5,994 bases of DNA from Methanosarcinales archaeon (GTDB lineage: Archaea; Halobacteriota; Syntropharchaeia; Alkanophagales; Methanospirareceae), in contig WJOV01000035.1 of assembly GCA_009618475.1 (NCBI GenBank), positions 1 through 5,994 of the forward strand, read 5' to 3'. A program made the translations under genes and the position numbers. The notes under the pieces were generated by a model, which saw only the letters and a program-made list of their open reading frames with translations, did not search any database and was not told the origin of the DNA. Shown piece after piece: positions 1 to 5,334 of this stretch. The number at the start of each line of letters is the position of its first letter. The stretch's first letter is position 1.

Positions 1-27
1 TAAGAAAAGGTTTTAATCTAAGATAAA

Positions 28-753
28 ATGGGAAAAGTATATCTTGTTGGTGCGGGACCGGGCGACCCGGAACTTTTGAGTTTGAAGGCTAACAGGCTTA
101 TAAAAGAAGCAGACGTGATATTAGTTGACAATTTAGTTTTAGGCGTGAAGAAGCTGATTCCAGGGGGTAAAAAGGTTATTGACATTGGAAAAGCAGCGGA
201 GAAGCACAAATTTTCACAGGATGCGATAAACACGCTCATGGTGGAACTGTCGTCGAAATACGATAAGGTTGTGCGGTTGAAAGGCGGAGACCCTTATGTT
301 TTCGGTAGAGGCGGAGAAGAAGCGGTGTTTCTCAAGGAAAGAGGCGTTGATTTTGAAGTAGTGCCGGGGATAACGTCAGCAATAGCAGTTCCCGCTTCTT
401 TTTACATTCCGCTTACATACCGGGGCGTTTCTTCTTCTGTTACGATAATCACGGGGCACGAGATGGAGGAGAAGGAAGAAAGCATTGACTGGGATGCGAT
501 TGCGAATTTGAAAGGCACGCTCGTCATATTGATGGGTGTGGGAAACCTCGCTAATAATGTTGATAATCTTTTGAAGCATGGAACGCGTGCAGAAACACCT
601 GTTGCGGTAATTGAAAAAGGATTTACCGAAGCTGCGGGGATTGTAGTTGGAACTCTGGGGAACATAGTGGAAGTGGCAACGAAAGAGAAAGTGAAGCCGC
701 CTGCGGTGATTGTGGTTGGCGACGTGGTTAATGTAAGGGAGAAGTTGATGTGA
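28..753 (+). CDS. cobA: Uroporphyrinogen-III C-methyltransferase (SUMT)
   Basis: This cytosolic enzyme moves two methyl groups from S-adenosylmethionine to uroporphyrinogen III (C2 and C7), giving precorrin-2, the precursor of siroheme, cobalamin, F430 and, in many archaea, heme. The 241-aa protein has the complete single-domain SUMT fold signature: GAGPGDPELL at residues 8-17, LKGGDPYVFGRGGEE at 84-98, VPGITSA at 112-118, IPLTYRG at 127-133 and the closing VVGDVV near 229-234. Its length is typical of stand-alone SUMT; there is no fused HemD or CysG dehydrogenase domain. One small oddity is Tyr131, where most relatives that I recall have His (IPLTHRG). The ATG at 28 places the first beta strand (KVYLVGAGPGD) right at the N-terminus, as is usual. 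No clear Shine-Dalgarno precedes it, only AAAAGG about 18 nt upstream, so it may be leaderless or translated from an upstream operon. Its pathway partner hemD lies 460 bp downstream, separated by a decayed toxin-antitoxin locus. Confidence 0.96.
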   Translation: MGKVYLVGAGPGDPELLSLKANRLIKEADVILVDNLVLGVKKLIPGGKKVIDIGKAAEKHKFSQDAINTLMVELSSKYDKVVRLKGGDPYVFGRGGEEAVFLKERGVDFEVVPGITSAIAVPASFYIPLTYRGVSSSVTIITGHEMEEKEESIDWDAIANLKGTLVILMGVGNLANNVDNLLKHGTRAETPVAVIEKGFTEAAGIVVGTLGNIVEVATKEKVKPPAVIVVGDVVNVREKLM

Positions 754-765
754 CGTTTTGATAAC

Positions 766-795
766 CACGAGATTACACAGATTTTCACGAGAAAA
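766..795. repeat. Three tandem 10-bp units (CACRAGATTT-like)
   Basis: Three imperfect units follow each other at an exact 10-bp period: CACGAGATTA (766-775), CACAGATTTT (776-785) and CACGAGAAAA (786-795). They begin 13 bp after the cobA stop codon and run directly into the AT-rich promoter-like sequence. From memory, similar degenerate CACAGATT-type repeats occur in intergenic DNA of many unrelated prokaryotes; I cannot verify that here. The function is unknown. It could be the relic of a mobile or low-complexity element, or a set of helically phased protein sites. Confidence 0.5.
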
Positions 796-838
796 TATAT
801 AATAGCAAATAGGATCAATTTACCTCAACGTTTAAATA
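793..838 (+). promoter_or_regulatory. Candidate archaeal promoter(s) for the VapB-like gene
   Basis: Two TATA-like boxes lie in the AT-rich gap. AAATATATAA at 793-802 would start transcription near 825 and leave a leader of about 40 nt. TTTAAATA at 831-838 would start near 860, giving an almost leaderless message for the ATG at 864. The second fits better with the absence of any Shine-Dalgarno before 864. The assignment rests only on the usual spacing of about 25 bp between an archaeal TATA box and the transcript start. Confidence 0.4.
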
Positions 839-863
839 ATGTCAATGTATATTTTAAAAATGC

Positions 864-1103
864 ATGTTTGAAATGACAAATGTTCGCGAAAGTAAAAGGA
901 AGGTGGCAAAGCATCAAGTTGAGAGCGATATTTATAAAAGTCAATCAGAAACGGTTAGAGATTCTGTTAGGCGGCTTGCCTACCGTTATGGGACAAACGC
1001 CGGGTCCTTAGAGGCGGTAAGAGAAATAACAAAAAGGGCAAGCAAAAAATCCGGTGAAAGTTTATCTCAGGCGGGCACAAAGATACGTGAGGAATCTGTA
1101 TGA
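864..1103 (+). CDS. VapB-like ribbon-helix-helix antitoxin
   Basis: The 79-aa basic protein resembles ribbon-helix-helix antitoxins that pair with PIN-domain toxins. Residues 5-11 can form the short DNA-binding strand. Residues 12-40 form two helices around the typical VESDIYKSQSETVRDSVRRL pattern (compare the family pattern of a short helix, a Y-K-S-x-S-E turn and a V-R-D-A/S-x-R-R-L helix). The tail from about residue 50 (EAVREITKRASKKSGESLSQ and on to REESV) looks like the toxin-binding segment. Its stop overlaps the ATG of a vapC start as ATGA, the classic translationally coupled vapBC junction, but that toxin is truncated. An alternative start is the ATG at 873, three codons later, which would still keep the strand. 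Nothing resembling a Shine-Dalgarno precedes either start. The call as antitoxin comes from the fold pattern plus the adjacent PIN remnant; the exact RHH subfamily is uncertain. If expressed, it may still repress its own promoter or cross-neutralise a related VapC elsewhere. Confidence 0.75.
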   Translation: MFEMTNVRESKRKVAKHQVESDIYKSQSETVRDSVRRLAYRYGTNAGSLEAVREITKRASKKSGESLSQAGTKIREESV

Positions 1104-1186
1104 TTAGGATATGGTATATCGACACCTCCGCTTTTGTTAAATACTATGGGAAACCCGAATTTGATTTCACACGAAGAATGGCATAA
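1100..1186 (+). pseudogene. Truncated VapC toxin (PIN-domain N-terminus)
   Basis: The reading frame opens with an ATG overlapping the antitoxin stop (ATGA, 1100-1103) and encodes 28 residues before TAA at 1184-1186. It starts MIRIWYIDTSAFVKYYGKPE, the hallmark N-terminus of PIN-domain ribonucleases: a hydrophobic strand, the first catalytic Asp (residue 8) in the I-D-T-S-A motif, then a hydrophobic helix. Intact VapC proteins run about 120-150 residues and need further conserved acidic residues in the middle and C-terminal part. None of these is present before hemD begins 27 bp after the stop, so the product cannot be an active nuclease. The loss looks like a deletion rather than a single frameshift: I could not find a PIN C-terminus in the short gap before hemD. 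Confidence 0.82.
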
Positions 1187-1213
1187 AAGTATGACGGAAG
1201 GTAGGCGTTTAAC

Positions 1214-1990
1214 GTGAAGCAAACGAGAAAGAAAATAGCTGCATTTCGACCTGAGAATGTGCTTAAAAGGTCAAAAGAGAAAGCGGATAGATATGGCTTT
1301 GATTTTTTCGGCTTTCCGTTGTTCGAACTGGTGGAGAGGGAAGAGGTATTAAAGGAGATAGAGGACGTTTTTGAAGAGGGTGTGAACATAGTAGTTTTCA
1401 CGAGTCTAAACGGCGTAAAGAAATCGTTTAGCATCTGCGAAGGTAAATTCGACTTGAAGAAGAAATTTGCGGATGCTGATGTGGAGCTATGCGCTATCGG
1501 ACCTACTACGAAAGAGGAACTTGAGAAAGAGGGCTTGAAAGTGAATTTAATGCCCGCGGAGTATAGCTCTGATGGTCTAAAGAGGCTGTTTGATGCGATT
1601 GAAGTAAAAGGTGTGCGGATTGCGTTCCTCAGGAGTTCAGAAGGTGGCAAAGGGATTATAGAGTTTTTGGAGCGTAAAGGCGCTTTTGTGATGGATATAG
1701 CGATATACGGGGTGAAGAAGAAGGATTTGGCGGAATGTAAAGAACATTTTGAGGGTTTCGTGAAGTATAAGCCTGATTATGTCATATTCACGAGTTCATT
1801 GACTTTTAAAACCTTTTTGGAGCTTGCAAAAGAATTGGATATGCGAGAGGCTGTTTTTGGTAATGCGAAAATTGTTGCGATAGGGGATTTGACTGCGGAA
1901 ACCATTCGCGAAGAAGGCATGAAAGTGGATTTGGTTGCGGAGAAAAGCACGTTTGAAGACGTTCTGAAAGAGATAAAAGAGCGTGCGTGA
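1214..1990 (+). CDS. hemD: Uroporphyrinogen-III synthase
   Basis: HemD closes hydroxymethylbilane to uroporphyrinogen III with inversion of ring D, the step directly before CobA. The family is poorly conserved, but the 258-aa protein shows its two-lobed alternating layout. It begins KKIAAFRPE (residues 6-14), as many HemD proteins begin with a short strand followed by R-P. It then has VVFTSLNGV at 60-68, AIGPTTKEELEKEGL at 94-108 and YSSDGL at 117-122, the second lobe with FLRSSEGG at 138-145, DYVIFTSSLTFKTFL at 188-202, and VAIGDLTAETIREEGM at 221-236. The second IG site reads IGD rather than the common IGP. The length is usual for the family. The start is GTG at 1214; the frame is closed by TAG at 1202-1204, so no earlier start exists. 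GGAAGG and AGGCG at 1196-1207 give a plausible ribosome site. It follows the vapC remnant by 27 bp and ends 3 bp from a convergent tRNA gene. Confidence 0.88.
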   Translation: MKQTRKKIAAFRPENVLKRSKEKADRYGFDFFGFPLFELVEREEVLKEIEDVFEEGVNIVVFTSLNGVKKSFSICEGKFDLKKKFADADVELCAIGPTTKEELEKEGLKVNLMPAEYSSDGLKRLFDAIEVKGVRIAFLRSSEGGKGIIEFLERKGAFVMDIAIYGVKKKDLAECKEHFEGFVKYKPDYVIFTSSLTFKTFLELAKELDMREAVFGNAKIVAIGDLTAETIREEGMKVDLVAEKSTFEDVLKEIKERA

Positions 1991-1993
1991 AAG

Positions 1994-2068
1994 CGGACTC
2001 GGCGGGATTCGAACCCGCGATCCCCGGCTTAGAAGGCCGGTGCTTTATCCAAGCTAAGCCACGAGCCC
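1994..2068 (-). tRNA. tRNA-Arg, anticodon TCT
   Basis: Read on the minus strand, this 75-nt gene folds into a complete cloverleaf without an intron. The acceptor stem is GGGCTCG paired with CGAGTCC (one G-U pair), with discriminator G. The D arm is GCTT/AAGC with a GG-containing loop. The anticodon stem is CCGGC/GCCGG around the loop CTTCTAA, which puts TCT at positions 34-36. The variable loop has 5 nt (GGATC). The T arm is GCGGG/CCCGC with the loop TTCGAAT. CCA is not encoded; the next genomic bases would read CTT. UCU decodes AGA, and possibly AGG, the Arg codons used heavily by the neighbouring genes. The gene is convergent with hemD, and its 3' end lies 3 bp from the hemD stop, so its transcript must terminate inside the antisense of hemD. 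A run of four T on the minus strand (AAAA at 1975-1978) is a possible stop site. Its promoter must lie in the 78-bp gap shared with mutS. Confidence 0.97.
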
Positions 2069-2093
2069 TTCTCTCTTTTCGCATGTTTTATTT

Positions 2094-2138
2094 TTGTATA
2101 TGGTAAGTTAATTAATTTAAATTAAAGAAGTGAAGGAG
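2094..2138 (+). promoter_or_regulatory. mutS: Candidate promoter and Shine-Dalgarno for mutS, divergent from the tRNA
   Basis: The 78-bp gap between the tRNA 5' end and mutS must serve both directions. On the + strand TTGTATAT (2094-2101) is the best-placed TATA-like box. It predicts a start near 2123-2126 and a leader of about 22 nt containing AAGGAG at 2133-2138, which sits 8 nt before the mutS ATG and fixes that start. The AT block at 2109-2124 is too close to the Shine-Dalgarno to be its TATA box. The same TATA-like bases, read in reverse (CATATAC), lie about 28-35 bp upstream of the tRNA and may be shared. Confidence 0.45.
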
Positions 2139-2146
2139 AAATACCA

Positions 2147-4735
2147 ATGCCAGAGAAAACGCCAATGATGCAGCAATACTATAAAATAAAAGAGAAATAC
2201 CGCGACGCTATCTTGTTTTTCCGTGTCGGCGACTTTTACGAGACTTTTGGTGAAGATGCAAAGGTGGCATCGAAAGAGCTGAGCATTACTTTAACCGCTA
2301 TCGGCAGGGGCAAAGGGGCAACGCGAAAAATCCCGATGGCTGGCGTGCCTTTTCATGCCGTAACACCCTACATAAAACAGTTGATAAAGAAGGGCTACAA
2401 AGTGGCTATATGCGAACAAATAGAGGATAAAGAAAAGAAGAATATAGAAAAGAGGGAGGTAGTGCGGCTTATTACGCCAGGCACGATAATCGAAGATTCC
2501 TTTCTGGAAGAGCGGCTCAGCAATTATCTGATGTGCGTGAATCCAATGGATGGCAGAGTGGGCATTGCAATCGTTGACGTTTCAACCGGCGAGTTTTCGC
2601 TGACCGAATTAGAAGACGATGAGACGCATTCATCACTGTTAAACGAGGTGGAGCGAGTAAAGCCTGCGGAGATAATACTGCCCGATTCGGCGGAACTCGA
2701 GCTGGATACGTGCACCATTTCCCGCTATGACGACTACTATTTTGATTATAAAAACGCATATACCACGCTGATAAACCATTTTGGCGTTATCTCGCTTGAT
2801 GGTTTTGGCTGCAGCGAGTTTAAAGCGGGCATAACGGCAGCAGGTGCCGTGATTTCTTATCTACGAGATACACAAAAGCGCATACTCGCGCATATAAAAC
2901 CGCCTAAGACTTTCTTCGTCTCCGATTACATGGTATTAGACAGCGTTACAGTGCGGAACCTGGAAATATTTAATAACATAAGAGATGGAACGCAGCGAGG
3001 GACGCTTGTCAGTGTGCTGGACAAAACACTTACGGGGATGGGTTCAAGGCTGCTGAAAAAGAATTTGCGGTTCCCTTTGCTCGATACCGGTGAGATAAAA
3101 AGGCGGGAAGAAGTGGTGAACGAGTTTTATGCGGATATACTGCTAAGGGAATCGTTAAAGGCGGTGTTCAAGGAAATATACGATATAGAGCGGATAATAA
3201 GCAGGGTATCGTATGGAAATGCGAATGCACGTGACTTGATTTCGCTAAAGCAGTCTTTAATGCAAATAGAGGAGTTGAGAGCGATTTTAAAAAATTGTCG
3301 CTCGGAAAAGCTAAAAAACGGGCGGAGAACGTTAAAGTCGAGCAACTTCGGAGAGGTTGTGGATTTGGTAGCGCGAAGCATATTAGAGGAGCCGCCGGTA
3401 ACGGTAAAGGAAGGAGGATTGCTAAAAGAGGGATTTAATGCTGAACTGGACGAGTTGAGAAAAATAAAGCACGAAGGGAGGAAATGGTTAGCGGAATTTG
3501 AGGAGCATGAAAAAGCCAGCACCGGAATAAAATCGCTTAAGGTGCGTTATAACAAGGTTTTTGGGTATTACATCGAAGTGCGGAAATCGTGGATAGAGAA
3601 AGTGCCTGCTTCGTATATAAGAAAACAGACGCTTACAGAGGCGGAGCGGTATATAACGGAGGAATTGAAGGTTTATGAGGCGAAGGCGTTAAGTGCGGAG
3701 GAACGGATAAAGGAATTGGAATACGAGTTATTCGAGCGAATAAGGAAAGAGGTTGCGAAGCGAGCGAAGGAGATTCAAGAGGTGGCAAATTTGATTGCCG
3801 AAATGGATATGCTTTTGGCTTTCGCAAGCGTTGCTGCGGAAAACGGATATTGCTGCCCGGAAGTGGAAGAAGGAGATGAGATTGTTATAAATGCGGGTAG
3901 GCATCCGGTGGTAGAAAAAGAGGTGAAGGAAGGATTCGTCCCGAATGACATTCGAGTTGACAAAAATAACCGGTTGATGGTTATCACGGGACCGAATATG
4001 AGTGGAAAAAGCACGTTCATGCGTCAGACGGCGTTAATCGTGCTGATGGCACAACTCGGCTCTTTCGTGCCTGCGTGCGAAGCGAAGATAAGTGTTGTGG
4101 ACAGGATATTCACGAGAGTGGGCGCTTACGATGACCTTTCCATGGGTCAGAGTTCGTTCATGGTGGAGATGAGCGAGACGGCTAATATTTTGAACAATGC
4201 GACGGAACGAAGCCTGATAATTCTCGATGAAATCGGTAGAGGGACGAGCACGCTGGACGGCGTCAGTATAGCATGGTCAGTTGCGGAATACGTTCATGAT
4301 CGAATAAAAGCGAAAACGATGTTCGCAACACACTTCTACGAACTCACGGAGCTTGGTGATGCGCTTGATAGCACAAAATGCTTCAACGTTTCGATAAAAG
4401 AAGTCGGGGATGAGATATTTTTCGTAAGGAAGGTGGTGGAAGGAAGAGGTTCAAAAAGCTATGGGATTCAGGTTGCGAAATTAGCGGGGTTGCCGGAGGA
4501 GGTGATAGAATCCGCGAAAGGCGTTTTGAGAAGGATGGAGCGCGAAGTGGAAAAGGAAGGACTGAAGAGTAAAGTGAAGCGAGAGGAGGAGGAAAAAGAA
4601 AAGGAAGTGAAGAAGGTGGTGCAAACGCATCCTGTGGTTGAAGAGTTGAAGTCGATAAACTTAGAGAAGATTTCACCGATAGAGGCGTTGAATAAGTTGT
4701 ATGAGATGAAGAAAAGGATTGAAGGGTATAATTAG
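2147..4735 (+). CDS. mutS: DNA mismatch repair ATPase MutS (MutS1 type)
   Basis: MutS recognises base mismatches and small loops and, after ATP binding, becomes a sliding clamp that recruits downstream repair factors. The 862-aa protein has all bacterial MutS1 domains (E. coli MutS: 853 aa). The mismatch-binding domain covers about residues 1-115, with the intercalating F-x-E motif as F30-Y31-E32 in VGDFYETFGEDA. The connector follows at about 126-255. The core/lever starts near 264 (LDSVTVRNLEIF). The clamp region includes KVRYNKVFGYYIEV at 465-478. The ATPase has Walker A GPNMSGKST at 615-623, the GQSSFMVEM signature at 667-675, Walker B with D694-E695 followed by IGRGTST, and the switch His729 in ATHFYEL. 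A highly charged, purine-coded linker (about 800-830) leads to the conserved C-terminal segment around SPIEALNKLYEMK, as in bacterial proteins. No mutL is in the window. MutS1 is scattered in archaea and usually attributed to transfer from bacteria. The start is set by AAGGAG 8 nt upstream. Confidence 0.98.
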   Translation: MPEKTPMMQQYYKIKEKYRDAILFFRVGDFYETFGEDAKVASKELSITLTAIGRGKGATRKIPMAGVPFHAVTPYIKQLIKKGYKVAICEQIEDKEKKNIEKREVVRLITPGTIIEDSFLEERLSNYLMCVNPMDGRVGIAIVDVSTGEFSLTELEDDETHSSLLNEVERVKPAEIILPDSAELELDTCTISRYDDYYFDYKNAYTTLINHFGVISLDGFGCSEFKAGITAAGAVISYLRDTQKRILAHIKPPKTFFVSDYMVLDSVTVRNLEIFNNIRDGTQRGTLVSVLDKTLTGMGSRLLKKNLRFPLLDTGEIKRREEVVNEFYADILLRESLKAVFKEIYDIERIISRVSYGNANARDLISLKQSLMQIEELRAILKNCRSEKLKNGRRTLKSSNFGEVVDLVARSILEEPPVTVKEGGLLKEGFNAELDELRKIKHEGRKWLAEFEEHEKASTGIKSLKVRYNKVFGYYIEVRKSWIEKVPASYIRKQTLTEAERYITEELKVYEAKALSAEERIKELEYELFERIRKEVAKRAKEIQEVANLIAEMDMLLAFASVAAENGYCCPEVEEGDEIVINAGRHPVVEKEVKEGFVPNDIRVDKNNRLMVITGPNMSGKSTFMRQTALIVLMAQLGSFVPACEAKISVVDRIFTRVGAYDDLSMGQSSFMVEMSETANILNNATERSLIILDEIGRGTSTLDGVSIAWSVAEYVHDRIKAKTMFATHFYELTELGDALDSTKCFNVSIKEVGDEIFFVRKVVEGRGSKSYGIQVAKLAGLPEEVIESAKGVLRRMEREVEKEGLKSKVKREEEEKEKEVKKVVQTHPVVEELKSINLEKISPIEALNKLYEMKKRIEGYN

Positions 4736-4739
4736 CGTG

Positions 4740-4772
4740 CATAAAGAGTCCTTTATGGTAATTCATGTTTTT
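4740..4772 (+). terminator. Hairpin plus T-run after mutS
   Basis: CATAAAG (4740-4746) and CTTTATG (4751-4757) form a perfect 7-bp stem with the 4-nt loop AGTC, starting 5 bp after the mutS stop. Eleven bases later comes TTTTT (4768-4772). Archaeal termination depends mainly on T-tracts, so the T-run is the more relevant part. The stem is AU-rich and the distance is longer than in a standard bacterial terminator. Confidence 0.4.
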
Positions 4773-4774
4773 AA

Positions 4775-4873
4775 AAAGTCGAAGTTATTATTTATAAAAG
4801 GACAAAAGAAGTATTAATATTGAGTGCCAGAGACATGGCAAGAAAAGAAAGGAGGCAATATGACAGAATGTAA
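4775..4873 (+). pseudogene. C-terminal remnant of a BrnT-like toxin
   Basis: This frame is open from just after TAA at 4772-4774 and ends with TAA at 4871-4873, overlapping the antitoxin start by 14 bp. Its last 16 residues, SARDMARKERRQYDRM, match what is typical of the end of BrnT-family ribonuclease toxins (S/T-A-R-x-M/A-x-x-x-E-R-x-x-Y). The preceding residues (about 4784-4822, ending EVLIL) can be read as the last beta strand. There is no start codon and no room for the roughly 60 N-terminal residues of an intact toxin before mutS ends at 4735. A BrnT-type toxin directly upstream of and overlapping a CopG antitoxin is the usual order for this pair, so position and sequence support each other. 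The retained 3' end still carries the antitoxin's Shine-Dalgarno, which may be why it survived. Confidence 0.68.
4791..4798 (+). promoter_or_regulatory. TATA-like box for the CopG antitoxin
   Basis: TTTATAAA is a near-consensus archaeal TATA box. Transcription would begin about 25 bp downstream, near 4820, leaving a leader of about 40 nt that includes the strong AAAGGAGG Shine-Dalgarno at 4848-4855. The box lies inside the toxin remnant, so a promoter here would let the antitoxin be expressed although the upstream half of its operon is gone. Confidence 0.45.
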
Positions 4874-5123
4874 ATCTAGAAACCTGCCACGTTTTGGGTC
4901 CCTTGATGAACTTGTAAAGTTCTTTGAAACCCATGATCTGGGTGAATACTGGACTGATATGCCCGAAGCCCACTTTGAAGTTGATATCAAGAGAAAGACA
5001 CATCTCTTTGCTCTTGACACTGAACTTGCTAATACATTGACAGAAATTGCTAAAAACAGAGAAATCTCTTCCGAGACACTTATCAATGCTTGGTTGAAAG
5101 AGAAAATTCAGGAACAGATATAA
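4860..5123 (+). CDS. CopG-family antitoxin (BrnA-like), toxin partner lost
   Basis: The 87-aa protein has the layout of the CopG antitoxin family that partners BrnT-like toxins. An N-terminal toxin-contacting segment contains SLDELVKFFETHDLGEYW (residues 14-31) and MPEAHFEVD (34-42). It is followed by a ribbon-helix-helix DNA-binding domain: strand THLFALD (47-53), helix ELANTLTEIAKN (55-66), and helix SSETLINAWLKEKI (70-83). Such proteins dimerise, repress their own operon and neutralise the toxin. The start at 4860 is chosen because AAAGGAGG lies 4 nt upstream; a GTG at 4824 would add 12 residues read through the Shine-Dalgarno region and unlike the family N-terminus. Codon use here is less biased to GCG/GCA and AGG than in mutS, with more CTT and ACT, which hints at a separate origin. 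Only a C-terminal scrap of the toxin remains upstream. No toxin follows downstream. The protein looks intact, so it may still be selected, for instance as a regulator or as an anti-addiction factor. Confidence 0.85.
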   Translation: MTECKSRNLPRFGSLDELVKFFETHDLGEYWTDMPEAHFEVDIKRKTHLFALDTELANTLTEIAKNREISSETLINAWLKEKIQEQI

Positions 5124-5334
5124 AAAGACTAAGAGCTTAGCAGCTTAAAGGCACATGGTGATACATGGAGATATGCTGCTCATCTCCGGGGGATTGTGTT
5201 TATTGGAACATGGAAAGAAAGGGGATGAGGTGTTTGAGAAAACATGAAACGAGCCGTTAAGATTTAGAAGCTGTGAAGCGATAGATTTATTATGCAAGGG
5301 TAAAGAATAAAAAAAGAGTTGAGTATATGGTGAG
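5124..5334. other. Apparently non-coding gap before the Rad50-like gene
   Basis: No gene is supported in these 211 bp. The longest notable open frame on the + strand is 30 codons (ATG at 5155, stop at 5245-5247), with no Shine-Dalgarno and no recognisable motif. GGAGAT (5167-5172) and ATCTCC (5182-5187) can form a 6-bp hairpin with a 9-nt loop, without a following T-tract. TTTATTAT at 5286-5293 is a possible TATA box for the next gene, predicting a start near 5313-5318. Confidence 0.5.

Noticed and set aside
376..818. Minus-strand open frames opposite the end of cobA
   Set aside because: They overlap the conserved SUMT motifs and have no family resemblance of their own.
840..878. TGTCA (840-844) and TGACA (874-878) as an operator palindrome around the VapB-like start
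   Set aside because: The arms are only 5 bp and 29 bp apart, and their flanks do not pair. This is easily chance in AT-rich DNA.
1144..1650. 168-aa minus-strand open frame opposite hemD
   Set aside because: The product is low-complexity Ser/Phe-rich, typical of the complement of Lys/Glu/Ala codons. hemD on the + strand explains the region.
4383..4766. 127-aa minus-strand open frame opposite the end of mutS
   Set aside because: It is antisense to the strongly purine-rich mutS 3' end and is Ser/Pro/Leu-rich, as expected from reading purine-rich codons backwards. It has no motif of its own.
4755..4817. 20-codon frame from the ATG inside the hairpin after mutS, considered as the start of the lost toxin
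   Set aside because: Its residues (MVIHVFKKSKLLF...) do not resemble a BrnT N-terminus, and it is in a different frame from the toxin tail.
4824..4859. GTG at 4824 as the start of the CopG antitoxin
   Set aside because: It would place the strong AAAGGAGG Shine-Dalgarno inside the coding region and add 12 residues foreign to the family. The ATG at 4860 has ideal spacing.
5155..5247. 30-codon open frame (MVIHGDMLLISGGLCLLEHG...) in the gap before the Rad50-like gene
   Set aside because: It has no Shine-Dalgarno, no recognisable motif and a length expected by chance. It also overlaps a weak hairpin.
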